From positions 124,001-188,000 of the forward strand of contig NZ_WXTX01000004.1 of NCBI RefSeq assembly GCF_009848685.1: a stretch of DNA of 64,000 nucleotides, in the 5' to 3' direction. Position numbers and translations under genes: made by a program. Numbering within the stretch: the stretch's first letter is position 1; each line of letters opens with the position of its first letter. Shown one piece after another: positions 8,062 through 17,111 of the stretch. Below the pieces are notes generated by a model. The model did not search any database, had not been told where the DNA came from, and saw only the letters and a program-made list of their open reading frames with translations. Source of the DNA: Andreprevotia sp. IGB-42 (GTDB lineage: Bacteria; Pseudomonadota; Gammaproteobacteria; Burkholderiales; Chitinibacteraceae).

Positions 8062-9285
8062 ATGCCACTTGCCTTGCTGGCGCTGACCATCAGCGCCTTT
8101 GCCATCGGCACCACCGAATTCGTCATCGTGGGGTTGATTCCCACCATCGCCGCCGATCTGGGCGTCAGCGTGCCTTCGGCCGGGTTGCTGGTCAGCCTGT
8201 ACGCGCTGGGCGTTGCCATCGGCGCGCCATTGCTGACCGCACTGACCGGCCGCGTGCCACGCAAGCAATTGCTGCTGGCGCTGATGCTGCTGTTCACGCT
8301 GGGCAACCTGGTGGCGTGGCAATCACCCGGCTACACCTCGCTGGTGGTTGCGCGCGTGCTGACCGGCCTGGCACACGGGGTGTTTTTCTCCATCGGCTCC
8401 ACCATCGCCACCAGCCTGGTGGCGCGGGGAAAAGCCGCCAGCGCCATCGCCACGATGTTTTCCGGCCTGACCGTGGCACTGGTGACCGGCGTACCGCTGG
8501 GTACCTTCATCGGTCAGCACCTGGGCTGGCGGGCCACCTTCCTGGCGGTAGCGCTACTCGGCGTGATCGCCTTCATCGCCAGCATGCTGTTCGTGCCGGC
8601 GAAGCTCGCGCACAACAAGCCGGCATCGGTACTGCAGCAACTGCAAGTACTCAAGCAGCCGCGCCTGCTGCTGGTGTATGCGATGACTGCAGTGGGTTAT
8701 GGCGGCACCTTCGTGGCGTTCACCTTCCTCGCCCCCATCCTGCAGCAGGTATCCGGCTTCAGCGCGGGTGCAGTCAGCCTGGTGCTGCTGGTGTACGGCG
8801 TATCGGTGGCCGTGGGCAATGTATGGGGCGGCAGGCTGGCGGATCGCCGCGGCCCGATCAGCGCGCTGAAAATCATCTTCGCCGGCCTGGCCGCAGTGCT
8901 GTTCGTGCTGACCTTCACCGCGCCGCACGCCTGGCTGGCACTGACCACCATCCTGATCTGGGGCGCATTCGCCTTCGGCAATGTACCGGGGCTGCAGGTC
9001 TATGTGGTGCAGCAAGCAGAGCACCACGCGCCGCATGCGGTAGACGTGGCCTCCGGCCTGAATATCGCCGCGTTCAACCTGGGCATTGCCGCCGGTGCCT
9101 GGGGTGGCGGCCTGATCGTGGCGCACGCCGGCCTGCTGCATACCCCGTGGGTGGGCGGGCTGATCGTGCTGGGGGCACTGGCACTCACCACGCTGAGCGG
9201 CCGGCTGGATCGCAACAACCCAGCCCTTACCGCATCCTCCAACGGGCCTGCATCCACTACCCGGCCCGCCTACGCTGGTCACTGA
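8062..9285 (+). CDS. MFS efflux transporter, AraJ/SotB-like (DHA1)
   Basis: A 407-aa inner-membrane major facilitator protein with about 12 hydrophobic segments. The N-terminus MPLALLALTISAFAIGTTEF and the following VGLIPTIAADLGVS are characteristic of the AraJ/YdhP/SotB arabinose- or drug-efflux group. The start at MPLALLAL is chosen because GGGAG lies 7-8 bases before it; the open frame upstream is not membrane-like. It is followed by the aldo/keto reductase 57 bp later and is divergent from the LysR gene. The substrate is not predictable. Confidence 0.88.
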   Translation: MPLALLALTISAFAIGTTEFVIVGLIPTIAADLGVSVPSAGLLVSLYALGVAIGAPLLTALTGRVPRKQLLLALMLLFTLGNLVAWQSPGYTSLVVARVLTGLAHGVFFSIGSTIATSLVARGKAASAIATMFSGLTVALVTGVPLGTFIGQHLGWRATFLAVALLGVIAFIASMLFVPAKLAHNKPASVLQQLQVLKQPRLLLVYAMTAVGYGGTFVAFTFLAPILQQVSGFSAGAVSLVLLVYGVSVAVGNVWGGRLADRRGPISALKIIFAGLAAVLFVLTFTAPHAWLALTTILIWGAFAFGNVPGLQVYVVQQAEHHAPHAVDVASGLNIAAFNLGIAAGAWGGGLIVAHAGLLHTPWVGGLIVLGALALTTLSGRLDRNNPALTASSNGPASTTRPAYAGH

Positions 9286-9342
9286 ATCCACCGATCCAGA
9301 CACTTCGCCTTCAACCCGACCATCAACAACAGGAGTTCCATC

Positions 9343-10143
9343 ATGTCCATTCCCGCCTTCGGCCTGGGTACTTACCGCCTGCAGGGCCAGCAAGTGATCG
9401 ATTCGGTCAGCAATGGCCTTGCCCTCGGCTACCGCCATATCGACACCGCGCAGATCTACGGCAACGAGGCCGAAGTGGGCCAAGCCATTGCCGCCAGCAG
9501 CGTGCCGCGCAGCGAGCTGTTTGTCACCACCAAGATCTGGATCGATCACCTGGGTGCAGACCAGTTGATCCCCAGCCTGAAGGAAAGCCTTCAGAAACTG
9601 CGCATGGATCGCGTCAACCTCGCGCTGATCCACTGGCCGTCCCCGGATGACCGCCACGCGGTGGCCGAATACATGCCGGCCCTGCTGGAGGCCCGCCAGC
9701 AGGGCCTCACTGATCAGATCGGCGTTTCCAACTTCACCATCAGCCACCTGCAACAGGCCATCGCTGCGGTAGGCCGCGATGCGATCGCCACCAACCAGGT
9801 GGAAATCCACCCCTTCCTGCAAAACCGCAAGCTGGCGGACTTTGCCAGTGCGAACGGCCTCCACCTGACCGCCTACATGCCGCTGGCCTACGGCAAGGTG
9901 GTGGACGAGCCGCTGTTGCAGCAGATAGCCGCCCGGCACAACGCCACCCCGGCGCAAGTGGCATTGGCCTGGCTGCTGCAGCGCGGCTTCGCGGTGATCC
10001 CGTCATCCACCCGGCGTGAAAACCTGCAAGCCAACCTGGCAGCGCAAACACTGCAACTGAGCGATGCGGACATGGCGGCGATTGCCACGCTGGAGCGTAA
10101 CGAGCGCCTGGCCAACCCGGATTTCGCCCCCGCGTGGGACTGA
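9343..10143 (+). CDS. dkgB: Aldo/keto reductase, DkgB-like
   Basis: A 266-aa cytoplasmic NADPH-dependent reductase. The (alpha/beta)8 family tetrad is visible: D ([11 protein letters not shown]), Y in the same motif, K (TTKIWIDHL) and H (ALIHWPSP). Length and sequence pattern match 2,5-diketo-D-gluconate reductase B / methylglyoxal reductase. An AGGAG lies 8 bases before ATG. Probably co-transcribed with the MFS gene and ended by the terminator just downstream. The physiological substrate could be any small aldehyde. Confidence 0.88.
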   Translation: MSIPAFGLGTYRLQGQQVIDSVSNGLALGYRHIDTAQIYGNEAEVGQAIAASSVPRSELFVTTKIWIDHLGADQLIPSLKESLQKLRMDRVNLALIHWPSPDDRHAVAEYMPALLEARQQGLTDQIGVSNFTISHLQQAIAAVGRDAIATNQVEIHPFLQNRKLADFASANGLHLTAYMPLAYGKVVDEPLLQQIAARHNATPAQVALAWLLQRGFAVIPSSTRRENLQANLAAQTLQLSDADMAAIATLERNERLANPDFAPAWD

Positions 10144-10188
10144 ACGGCTGGCTGATCAACCCTGCGGCTGATCGCCGGCACCAGAATG

Positions 10189-10219
10189 CAAAAAGCCGGT
10201 CTGACTGACCGGCTTTTTG
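10189..10219. terminator. Bidirectional intrinsic terminator
   Basis: GCCGGTC-tgact-GACCGGC stem flanked by an A-run on the left and T-run on the right. It lies between the convergent aldo/keto reductase and GH16 genes and can serve both strands. Confidence 0.85.
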
Positions 10220-10262
10220 CTGGCCGCCGCATCCGTGCAGCGATGCGACAGCATTGACATCG

Positions 10263-11624
10263 TTACTGCTTCTGGTACACCCGCACGTATTCCACATCCA
10301 TCTGCTGCGGGAAGCTGGTGTTGCTATCCGGGCTGCCCGGCCAGTTGCCGCCGACGGCCAGGTTGAGGATCACGTAGAACGGCTTGTTGAACGGTGCCGG
10401 GTAAGCGCCACCAGTGCTGTACCACTGCGTTTGCGTGGAATAGAGCACGTTGTCCACGTACCAGCGGATCTGGCCCGCTTCCCATTCCACTGCATACACG
10501 TGGTAATTGTCGGCAATGCTGGTCGGCGGGGTGTAGCCCACGGTGGTGTACTGGTTGTTCGGCCAACTGGCGCCGAAGTGGATCGAGCCATAGACGGTGT
10601 TGCCACCGGCGGCCTTGGTGTTGATCGCTTCCAGGATGTCGATTTCACCGCTGGCCGCCCAGCCGCCATAAGCGCTGTCTTGCGGCATCATCCAGAATGC
10701 CGGCCAGATGCCCTGCCCGTATGGCAGCTTGATTTTTGCTTCCATGCGCCCGTAGGTCCAGCTGGCTTTGGTATGCAGGCGGGCCGAGGTATAGCCGCGT
10801 GTACCGTCCGGGCCGGAGAACTGTTCCTTCAGCGCCTTGATCGACAGCGCACCGTTCTGCACGAACGCATTCTTGCTGCTGTTGGTGTAGTACTGCAGCT
10901 CGTTGTTGCCGCCACCCGCGCCGTTCACTTCGAATTCCCACTTGCCGGTGTCGATGCTGCCGCTATCGAACTCGTCGCTCCATACCAGCTTCCAGCCCGG
11001 GATCGGCGTTGGTGTCGGTGCCTGGGTCGGCTTGGGGGTTGGCGCCACGGTCGGCACCGGCGTTGCCGGCTTGGGCGTCGGGGTAGGCGCTGCGGTGGGG
11101 TTGCTACCGCCACCGCAGGCACCGAGGTCATTCCACGGCAGGCCATCGCCGGTGCTGTTGGCCGGGACATTGCCCTGCGTCCACCACTTGGCGCTGTAAT
11201 TGCGGTTGGCGTAGCTCACCTGCGCGCCACCGTTGTATGCAGTACCGCTGTTCCATGCGGCGTAGCAGCCGGGGCCGGTAGCAGGCGGCGTGGTCGGTGG
11301 CGTCGTCGGCTTGACGGTTGGCGTGCCGGTCGGCGCTGCAGTTGGCGTGGCCGTCGGCTTGGGGGTAGGCACGGCCGTGGGCACCACGCCGCACGAGCCG
11401 CCCGGCTGCCACAGGCTGGGGGTGGACGCCGGGTTCCAGTTGGCGCCGGCAAACGCGGTATGCGTGACCAGCGCGGTATAGGTGGCGCCACTGTAGGTGG
11501 TCGTATCGCCGGCACTGTAGGTATTGCCCTCGGCCCAGGCGCCGCGGCATGCGGCGTGGCTGGCGCTGGCGGCGGCCAGTGCGATGATGACGGGCGCAAG
11601 GCCGGTCAGGGTGCGGGTGATCAT
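10263..11624 (-). CDS. Secreted GH16 endo-beta-1,3-glucanase with two CBM5/12-like modules
   Basis: A 453-aa secreted enzyme predicted to cut laminarin-type beta-1,3(1,4)-glucan. Order: signal peptide, small CBM5/12-like module (WAEGNTYSAGDTTTYSGATY), Thr/Pro linker, second CBM5/12-like module (NSGTAYNGGAQVSYANRNY), second linker, then GH16 from about residue 215. The catalytic motif GEIDILEAI is intact; E327 is the expected nucleophile and E332 the acid/base. The start is MITRTLTG because GGAG lies 6 bases before it; an ATG four codons earlier has no ribosome site. It follows the peptidase gene in the same direction. Exact glucan specificity is inferred from family. Confidence 0.88.
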   Translation of the reverse strand: MITRTLTGLAPVIIALAAASASHAACRGAWAEGNTYSAGDTTTYSGATYTALVTHTAFAGANWNPASTPSLWQPGGSCGVVPTAVPTPKPTATPTAAPTGTPTVKPTTPPTTPPATGPGCYAAWNSGTAYNGGAQVSYANRNYSAKWWTQGNVPANSTGDGLPWNDLGACGGGSNPTAAPTPTPKPATPVPTVAPTPKPTQAPTPTPIPGWKLVWSDEFDSGSIDTGKWEFEVNGAGGGNNELQYYTNSSKNAFVQNGALSIKALKEQFSGPDGTRGYTSARLHTKASWTYGRMEAKIKLPYGQGIWPAFWMMPQDSAYGGWAASGEIDILEAINTKAAGGNTVYGSIHFGASWPNNQYTTVGYTPPTSIADNYHVYAVEWEAGQIRWYVDNVLYSTQTQWYSTGGAYPAPFNKPFYVILNLAVGGNWPGSPDSNTSFPQQMDVEYVRVYQKQ

Positions 11625-11809
11625 TGTCTGCTCCATGTTGTTATTGCGCTGTTGTCAGCGACTTGTTGACGGGCGGCCTGCTGACCGCCCTGCCTCACTG
11701 CACTTGCTGTTGCATCTGCTACTGCACTTTCACAACTCTTTTGCTCCATGTCCCGCCGTGCGCGTGCCGCTACGGACTTCGGCGCGCTCGATCCTGAATC
11801 GATGACGGA

Positions 11810-13435
11810 TCAATAACGGATGTTCGGGAAATCGCGTTTTGCCTGCTGCAGCTGGGTTTCCCACTCGGCCGGCCAGCCGAATGCCTGCGTGGCCTGCGCT
11901 TTCAGGTCTGCGCCCGCAGCGCCACTCATGAAGTGGATGTATTCGCCCCAGTTGAGATCACGCGTGTAATCACGGCCGTTGTTGGGGAAGTACTGCCCCA
12001 GCAACTGGAAGTACTTCACCATCACCTGCGCATGGCCGTGATCGCGCCACAGCGGGTAGAACCAGTCGCGGAACCAGTTGGTGCCGGCGCGCGGAAAGCT
12101 GTCGTTATCCTGCTGCCAGCGGTTGTAGACGTCGTTGGCCTGCGCGGTCATGCCCAGCGCCACATAAGCGTCGTAGATGTAGAACTCCATCCACTTGCTG
12201 TCTTTCCAGATGCCGAACGCCGGCGAGCCGTGCTTGCCGCTGGCAATGCTCTCGACGATATGGCCGGTTTCGTGGGTGACGACCTCGTACTGCGGGTTGA
12301 TCCAGTTGCTGCCGCCCACGTCACTGACATTGTGATAATCGTGCGATGCGTCGTACACGCTGGACGGGTGGCCGCCGTAGTACTTCGCCTCGTGGTGCAG
12401 CGAATACAGGCGATCCGAACCCAGCGTGGCGGGGCCGTAGGTGTTCTGCGCGTAGCGCCACATCCTGGTCAGGTAGGGCAGCATCCATTTGCCGGCCGCG
12501 CGATTGACGTCGTCATCGAAATAGATCGCCACGGTGTCGTTGTACGCAATCAGCTTCATGTTCTGCTGGTGCTCGAACCAATGCTCCTGCCAGGTGAGCG
12601 CGGGCGCGGCAAACCGGGCCGGTACCGGTACCACCGGCTTGCTGCAACTGCCACCCGCCTGCCACAGTGTGCCGGTATTGGCGGGCGTCCAGTCTATGCC
12701 CGGCGCCAGCGTATGCGGCACCAGCGCGGTATAGGTCTGCCCCTGATAGGTGATGACGTCGCCGCTGGCATAGGTCTGGCTCTGTGCCCAGGTCGAACAG
12801 ACTGGTGCAGGCGTTGGCACTGTTGTGGGGCGAGGGGTGGCAGTAGGTGCCGCTGTCGGCGCGACCGTCGGCTTGCTGGTTGGCGCAATGGTGGGCTTGG
12901 CCGTGGGTTGTGGCGTGGATGTCGGCGTTGCAGCACCGCACGCGCCGCTATCGTTCCATGGCCTGCCATCCGCGGTATTGCTGGCAGGGATATCGCCCTG
13001 CGTCCACCAGCGCGCTGTGTAGTTGCGACCGCTGTAGCTGACCCGCGCACCACCGTTGTATGCGGTCGCGCCATTCCAGGCTGCATTGCAATCGCTGCCC
13101 GGCAAGGGGGTGGGCGCCGCGGTCGGCCTGGCGGTGGGGATGGGCGTCGGGACTGGTGCCGTTGTTGGCCTGAGCGTCGGTCCGGAAGTCGGCACGGCAG
13201 TGGGCACGCTGCCATTGCTGGCCCCCAGACCGCTCCACAGGCTGGTGTTGGCGGGGTTCCAGCCGGTGCTGGCGTAATCGGTCTGGTTCACCAGCGCACG
13301 GTAATCGTGGCCATTGAACGACACCACGGTACCGGCGGTGTAATACACGTCCGCCTGCCATGCCGGGTAGGCCGCGTACGTGTGGGCGGCGATCAGCAGT
13401 GCAAGCACTGCGGGCAGGGTATGGCGTCTATGCAT
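11810..13435 (-). CDS. Secreted putative zinc peptidase with three CBM5/12-like modules
   Basis: A 541-aa protein: signal peptide (MHRRHTLPAVLALLIAAHTYA), then three CBM5/12-like aromatic modules (around residues 22-70, 110-160 and 210-260) separated by Thr/Pro/Ala linkers, then a domain of about 270 residues. That domain holds HETGH followed by a Glu in KWMEFYIYDAY, a gluzincin-like zinc site. I do not recognise the peptidase family. Three carbohydrate modules suggest it acts while anchored on glucan or chitin, perhaps on wall protein. It is divergent from the LacI gene across operator-like sites. The start MHRRH has only a weak ribosome site (GGA 11 bases before). Confidence 0.75.
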   Translation of the reverse strand: MHRRHTLPAVLALLIAAHTYAAYPAWQADVYYTAGTVVSFNGHDYRALVNQTDYASTGWNPANTSLWSGLGASNGSVPTAVPTSGPTLRPTTAPVPTPIPTARPTAAPTPLPGSDCNAAWNGATAYNGGARVSYSGRNYTARWWTQGDIPASNTADGRPWNDSGACGAATPTSTPQPTAKPTIAPTSKPTVAPTAAPTATPRPTTVPTPAPVCSTWAQSQTYASGDVITYQGQTYTALVPHTLAPGIDWTPANTGTLWQAGGSCSKPVVPVPARFAAPALTWQEHWFEHQQNMKLIAYNDTVAIYFDDDVNRAAGKWMLPYLTRMWRYAQNTYGPATLGSDRLYSLHHEAKYYGGHPSSVYDASHDYHNVSDVGGSNWINPQYEVVTHETGHIVESIASGKHGSPAFGIWKDSKWMEFYIYDAYVALGMTAQANDVYNRWQQDNDSFPRAGTNWFRDWFYPLWRDHGHAQVMVKYFQLLGQYFPNNGRDYTRDLNWGEYIHFMSGAAGADLKAQATQAFGWPAEWETQLQQAKRDFPNIRY

Positions 13436-13791
13436 GATGCAAATGGTCCGTATCGGGTTGGGTGAAGCCGCCATGACGGCAGCCTGAAAATCTCGGTATC
13501 TTTCCGCGCCACATCCAAGGCTGCACCGGCGGACTGCGGCATGAATACAGCACAAGCAGACAAGCATTTTGATAGCGCTTGCAGGCCTGTTACCTTGTAG
13601 CAGTCCACGCAACAAAAAATGAATGCGCTTTCAGTTTTTTACGTCGAAGCCCATGCAAAACAGTACTCTTGCCAATACTCACAGAACGGAAACGGTTTAA
13701 AATACCGCGTCCACACAATAAGTTAGCCGCAACATAGCGGCACAATAACAAACAGATATTTTTCTGACAACGCTTTCAAGATGATGACCCC
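13436..13791. promoter_or_regulatory. Divergent promoter region with four LacI-type operator-like sites
   Basis: This 356-bp gap separates the peptidase and lacI genes and holds no gene. Four sites resemble TGAAANCGNTTTCA: TTGATAGCGCTTGCAG (13569-13584), TGAATGCGCTTTCAGT (13620-13635), GGAAACGGTTTAAA (13688-13701) and TGACAACGCTTTCAAG (13765-13780). The last is 11 bp before the lacI start, implying autoregulation. The same core occurs as a perfect palindrome before the GH64 gene. Confidence 0.7.
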
Positions 13792-14796
13792 ATGAACGAA
13801 AAAACGTCCACGCTCGAACAGGTGGCGCGTGAAGCTGGCGTTTCGCCCAGCACGGTTTCGCGCATCCTTAATGGCACCGCCGGTGTCAAGGACAGCAAGC
13901 GCGAGGCGGTAGAACGCGCCATCAGCAAGCTCAGCTATCAGCCCAACAAGGCCGCGCAAGCACTGGCCAGCGGCAGATCCATGACCATCGGCGTGCTCAC
14001 GCAGAACATTGCCAGCCCCTTCTACGGCGAATGCCTGGAAGGGATAGAAAAGGGACTGTCCGGCACCGGCTATACCCCCATCTTTGCCAACGGCCACTGG
14101 GATGCCAAGGAAGAGGCGCACCGCATTGCGCTGCTGATCAGCCGCCAGGTAGACGGTCTGATTGTGCTGACGGGCGGTGTGACCGACGCCACGCTGGTGG
14201 AGCACGCACGGCGCATTCCCATCATCGTGACCGGGCGGCAGCTGCAAGCGCCCAACCTGGTGAGTTTCTGGCTGGATGATGCCGCCGCCGCGCGCGAAGC
14301 CACGCAGCATCTTGTCAGCCAGGGCCACCAGCAGATCGCGCACATTGCCGGCCCGCTGGATCATCCTGACAGTCAGGCGCGGCTGGCCGGCTACAAGGCA
14401 GCATTGCAGGCGGCCGGCCTCGCCATCGACGAGCGCCTGATCGCACAGGGCGATTACAGCGAAATGAGCGGTGTGCTCGCGGTCAGCCAGCTGCTGGCAG
14501 CGCGCGTGTCGTTCTCGGCCATTTTTGCCGCGAACGACCAGATGGCCTACGGCGCGCGGCTGGCGCTCTACCAGCGCGGGCTAAGGGTTCCGGAAGATGT
14601 ATCGCTGGTGGGATTCGACGATCTGCCGCACTCCACCTACCTGGCGCCACCGCTGACCACCATACGCCAGCCCACGTTCGACATGGGTATTGCCGCTGCG
14701 CAAACGCTGGTCGACATGTTGCTCGGCAAAGCACCGGAGCCCCCGGAAATGGCACTGGAACTGGTCGTCAGGGATTCCACTCGTCGGTTACGCTAA
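13792..14796 (+). CDS. LacI-family regulator of the beta-glucan locus
   Basis: A 334-aa repressor. The N-terminal HTH is TLEQVAREAGVSPSTVSRIL with the hinge helix KAAQALASGRS, and residues 60-330 form the sugar-binding periplasmic-protein-like core (SMTIGVLTQNIASPFY, FAANDQMAYGARLAL, VSLVGFDDLPHSTYL). It stands between the divergent secreted enzymes and the downstream ABC importer. Operators in its promoter and before the GH64 gene suggest it controls the whole locus and senses an imported oligosaccharide; the effector is inferred. Confidence 0.9.
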   Translation: MNEKTSTLEQVAREAGVSPSTVSRILNGTAGVKDSKREAVERAISKLSYQPNKAAQALASGRSMTIGVLTQNIASPFYGECLEGIEKGLSGTGYTPIFANGHWDAKEEAHRIALLISRQVDGLIVLTGGVTDATLVEHARRIPIIVTGRQLQAPNLVSFWLDDAAAAREATQHLVSQGHQQIAHIAGPLDHPDSQARLAGYKAALQAAGLAIDERLIAQGDYSEMSGVLAVSQLLAARVSFSAIFAANDQMAYGARLALYQRGLRVPEDVSLVGFDDLPHSTYLAPPLTTIRQPTFDMGIAAAQTLVDMLLGKAPEPPEMALELVVRDSTRRLR

Positions 14797-14961
14797 GGGG
14801 AAACCCGCGTTTGGGGACATTGGGCTTTTCTGCCCAATCCTGACACGTTATCTTGCATGCATGGGCCAGCAACATTGCTGGCCAAAAAACGGCAACGTCG
14901 TGAACTGCGGTTCCGGAACGTTGCCATGAAGGTGGCCAGATAAGCCACCGGGAGACATGCA
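14797..14961 (+). other. Leader with three stem-loops before the sugar ABC operon
   Basis: Between lacI and the binding-protein gene are ATTGGGC/GCCCAAT (14819-14838), GGCCAGC/GCTGGCC (14864-14883) and GGCAACGT/ACGTTGCC (14891-14898 and 14918-14925). None is followed by a T-run, so they are not simple terminators. They may stabilise or attenuate the mRNA between lacI and the highly expressed binding protein. GGGAAACCCGCGTTTGG (14798-14814) is a degenerate operator-like element. Confidence 0.4.
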
Positions 14962-16212
14962 ATGAAACGTTGTCTACAGGCCCCGATCGCGGCCTGCGCC
15001 TTGGCGTTGCTGTCGTCAGCCGCGCTGGCGCAAAACCTGACGGTAGCGGTTTTTCCAAAGCTGGATGAGGCCGTCAAGCTCGCGCTGCCGGTGTGGCAGC
15101 AGCGCCACCCCGATATCCCCGTCCGCCTCGTCACGCTCGGCTACGCCGATCACCACAACCGGCTGGCCACGCAGCTGGCCGGCAGTACCGGCGCGCCCGA
15201 CGTGGTCGGCATCGAATCCACCTACCTGGGGCGTTTCAAGGCGGCAGGCGTACTGGAAAATCTCGCCATGACCCCTTATCACGCCAACCGGCTGGAAGCG
15301 CAGTTCGTGCACTACGCATATACACAGGCCACCGCCCGCAATGGCGCCGTATATGCGCTGCCGGCCGACGTGGGCCCCGGCACGCTGTTCTACCGCAAGG
15401 ATCTCTTCGACAAGGCCGGCATCAACGAGGCGGACCTGACCGGCTCATGGGCCAGCCTGCTCGATGCCGGCCGCAAGCTCAAAGCCCGCTCCGGCCTTTA
15501 CCTGCTGGCCAATGCGCACGATATGAAAAACCTCTACCTGCGTGCTGCAGCAGAAGAAGGCGAAGGCCTGTATTTCGACCAAGCCGGCCGGCCATTGGTA
15601 GAAAGCCCGCGCTTCGTACGCGCCTTCGAGCTGGCACGCACCGTGCGCCGCGAAGGGCTGGATGCAAAAATTTCCCCCTGGACCAATGAATGGGCAGCCA
15701 TGCTGCGCAGCGGCAAGATCGCTGCGGTCGGCAGCGGCTCGTGGTTTGCCGGGCAATTGTCGAGCTGGGTAGCGCCCGATACCGCCGGCAAATGGCGCGC
15801 CGCGCAGTTGCCGGCGCACCGCTTTGCCGCCTGGGGCGGTTCGTTCTACGCCATACCCAAACGCGCGGCGAACAAGGCGCTGGCGTGGGAATTCATCCAG
15901 TTGCTGACCACCGATCCCAAAACCCAGCTTGCCACCATGCGCGCGCCAGCACTGCAGGCCCTTCCCGCACTGGTCACTGCATTGCGGGATCCATATGTGG
16001 ATACGCCCATGCCCTTTTTTGGCGGTCAGCCGGCGCGCCAGCTGTGGCGCCACGCTGCACTGGCCACACCGGCATCCCCGCTGGACCGCAATGATCCAGT
16101 GGCCGAGGAGCTGGTAAACGCCGCTCTGGACGCCGTATTGTTCAAGGACAAGGATATCCGCGCTGCGCTGCGGGACGCACGCACGCAGATCGAGCAGCGC
16201 ATCAGGCGATGA
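14962..16212 (+). CDS. Sugar ABC transporter substrate-binding protein (family 1)
   Basis: A 416-aa periplasmic binding protein with signal peptide MKRCLQAPIAACALALLSSA ending ALA-QN. The family-1 (MalE/UgpB-like) pattern is seen in LGRFKAAGVLENL, YALPADVGPGTLFYRKDLFDKAG, GSGSWFAGQLSSW and FYAIPKRAANKALAWEFIQLL. GGGAGA stands before the ATG. It overlaps the first permease by four bases. The locus context suggests laminari-oligosaccharides or gluco-oligosaccharides as ligand; that is inference. Confidence 0.9.
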   Translation: MKRCLQAPIAACALALLSSAALAQNLTVAVFPKLDEAVKLALPVWQQRHPDIPVRLVTLGYADHHNRLATQLAGSTGAPDVVGIESTYLGRFKAAGVLENLAMTPYHANRLEAQFVHYAYTQATARNGAVYALPADVGPGTLFYRKDLFDKAGINEADLTGSWASLLDAGRKLKARSGLYLLANAHDMKNLYLRAAAEEGEGLYFDQAGRPLVESPRFVRAFELARTVRREGLDAKISPWTNEWAAMLRSGKIAAVGSGSWFAGQLSSWVAPDTAGKWRAAQLPAHRFAAWGGSFYAIPKRAANKALAWEFIQLLTTDPKTQLATMRAPALQALPALVTALRDPYVDTPMPFFGGQPARQLWRHAALATPASPLDRNDPVAEELVNAALDAVLFKDKDIRAALRDARTQIEQRIRR

Positions 16213-17111
16213 CGCCACGGCGCTTATCCCCGCATGGCGTGGCGCCATATCTGTTCCTGGCGCCCTTCCTGCTGTTGTTCATCCTGTTCGTGGCAGTGCC
16301 GTTCGCCGGTTCGTTATGGCTGGCGTTCCGCCATGGCGATGCGGCCACGGGCCTCGCCGGGCTCGACTATGTGGGCTGGCACAACTTCCGCTTTGCCGGC
16401 AGCGACCCGCTGTTCTGGCATTCACTCGGCAACACGTTGATGCTGACGGTAATGGCCGGCGTGCCGCAACACCTGCTGGCACTGGGCTTGTCGTGGGCGA
16501 TCTATACCAGGCTGGGCCGCGCCAGCGGCTGGGCGGGTTTTGTGTGCATGCTGCCCTACGTGACTTCGGCCATTGCCATTGCGCTGGTATTCATGACCTT
16601 GCTGTCCACCGAATACGGGCTGATCAACCGCTGGCTGGCGCTGGTGGGCTTGGGGCCGGTGGACTGGCTGCACGACGAGCTGTGGGTGAAGGTCTCGATC
16701 GCCGCACTGGTATGCTGGCGCTATGCCGGCTGGAATACCGTGCTCTACCTGACTGCATTGCAAGCATTGCCGGCCAGTTTGCTCGACGCTGCAGCCATCG
16801 ATGGCGCCACCGGCTGGCGCCGCTACTGGTACGTGGTATTGCCGCAATTGCGGCCGATGATCGTGCTGGCCAGTACGCTCACCTTGATCGGCGGCTGCCA
16901 GTTGTTCGATGAATCCTTCATCCTGGCGCCCGACGGCGGTACCTCGCAATCCGCGCTCACCACCTCGGCCTACCTGTACCGGCTGGCCTTCGTGAATGGC
17001 GATCTGGGCGGCGCCACCGCCATGGCCTGGCTGCTGCTGGTGAGCACCGTCACGCTGATCGTTGCATATCAGTTGCTGTGGGGGCGCGGCCTGTGGCGCA
17101 GGATGGCATGA
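16209..17111 (+). CDS. Sugar ABC transporter permease (MalF-like)
   Basis: A 300-aa inner-membrane subunit with about six hydrophobic segments. The coupling loop is LLDAAAIDGATGWRRYWYVVLPQLRP, the EAA motif of CUT1 carbohydrate permeases (given here at reduced length in key part AAAIDGATGWRRYWYVVLP). Start and stop overlap the neighbours as ATGA, so the three genes form one tightly coupled unit with the binding protein and second permease. Confidence 0.92.
   Translation: MTPRRLSPHGVAPYLFLAPFLLLFILFVAVPFAGSLWLAFRHGDAATGLAGLDYVGWHNFRFAGSDPLFWHSLGNTLMLTVMAGVPQHLLALGLSWAIYTRLGRASGWAGFVCMLPYVTSAIAIALVFMTLLSTEYGLINRWLALVGLGPVDWLHDELWVKVSIAALVCWRYAGWNTVLYLTALQALPASLLDAAAIDGATGWRRYWYVVLPQLRPMIVLASTLTLIGGCQLFDESFILAPDGGTSQSALTTSAYLYRLAFVNGDLGGATAMAWLLLVSTVTLIVAYQLLWGRGLWRRMA

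Noticed and set aside
11795-11804. TGAATCGATG, reverse of the CATCGATTCA motif
   Set aside because: It is downstream of the peptidase gene, not in a promoter, and only 10 bp long; chance match is likely.
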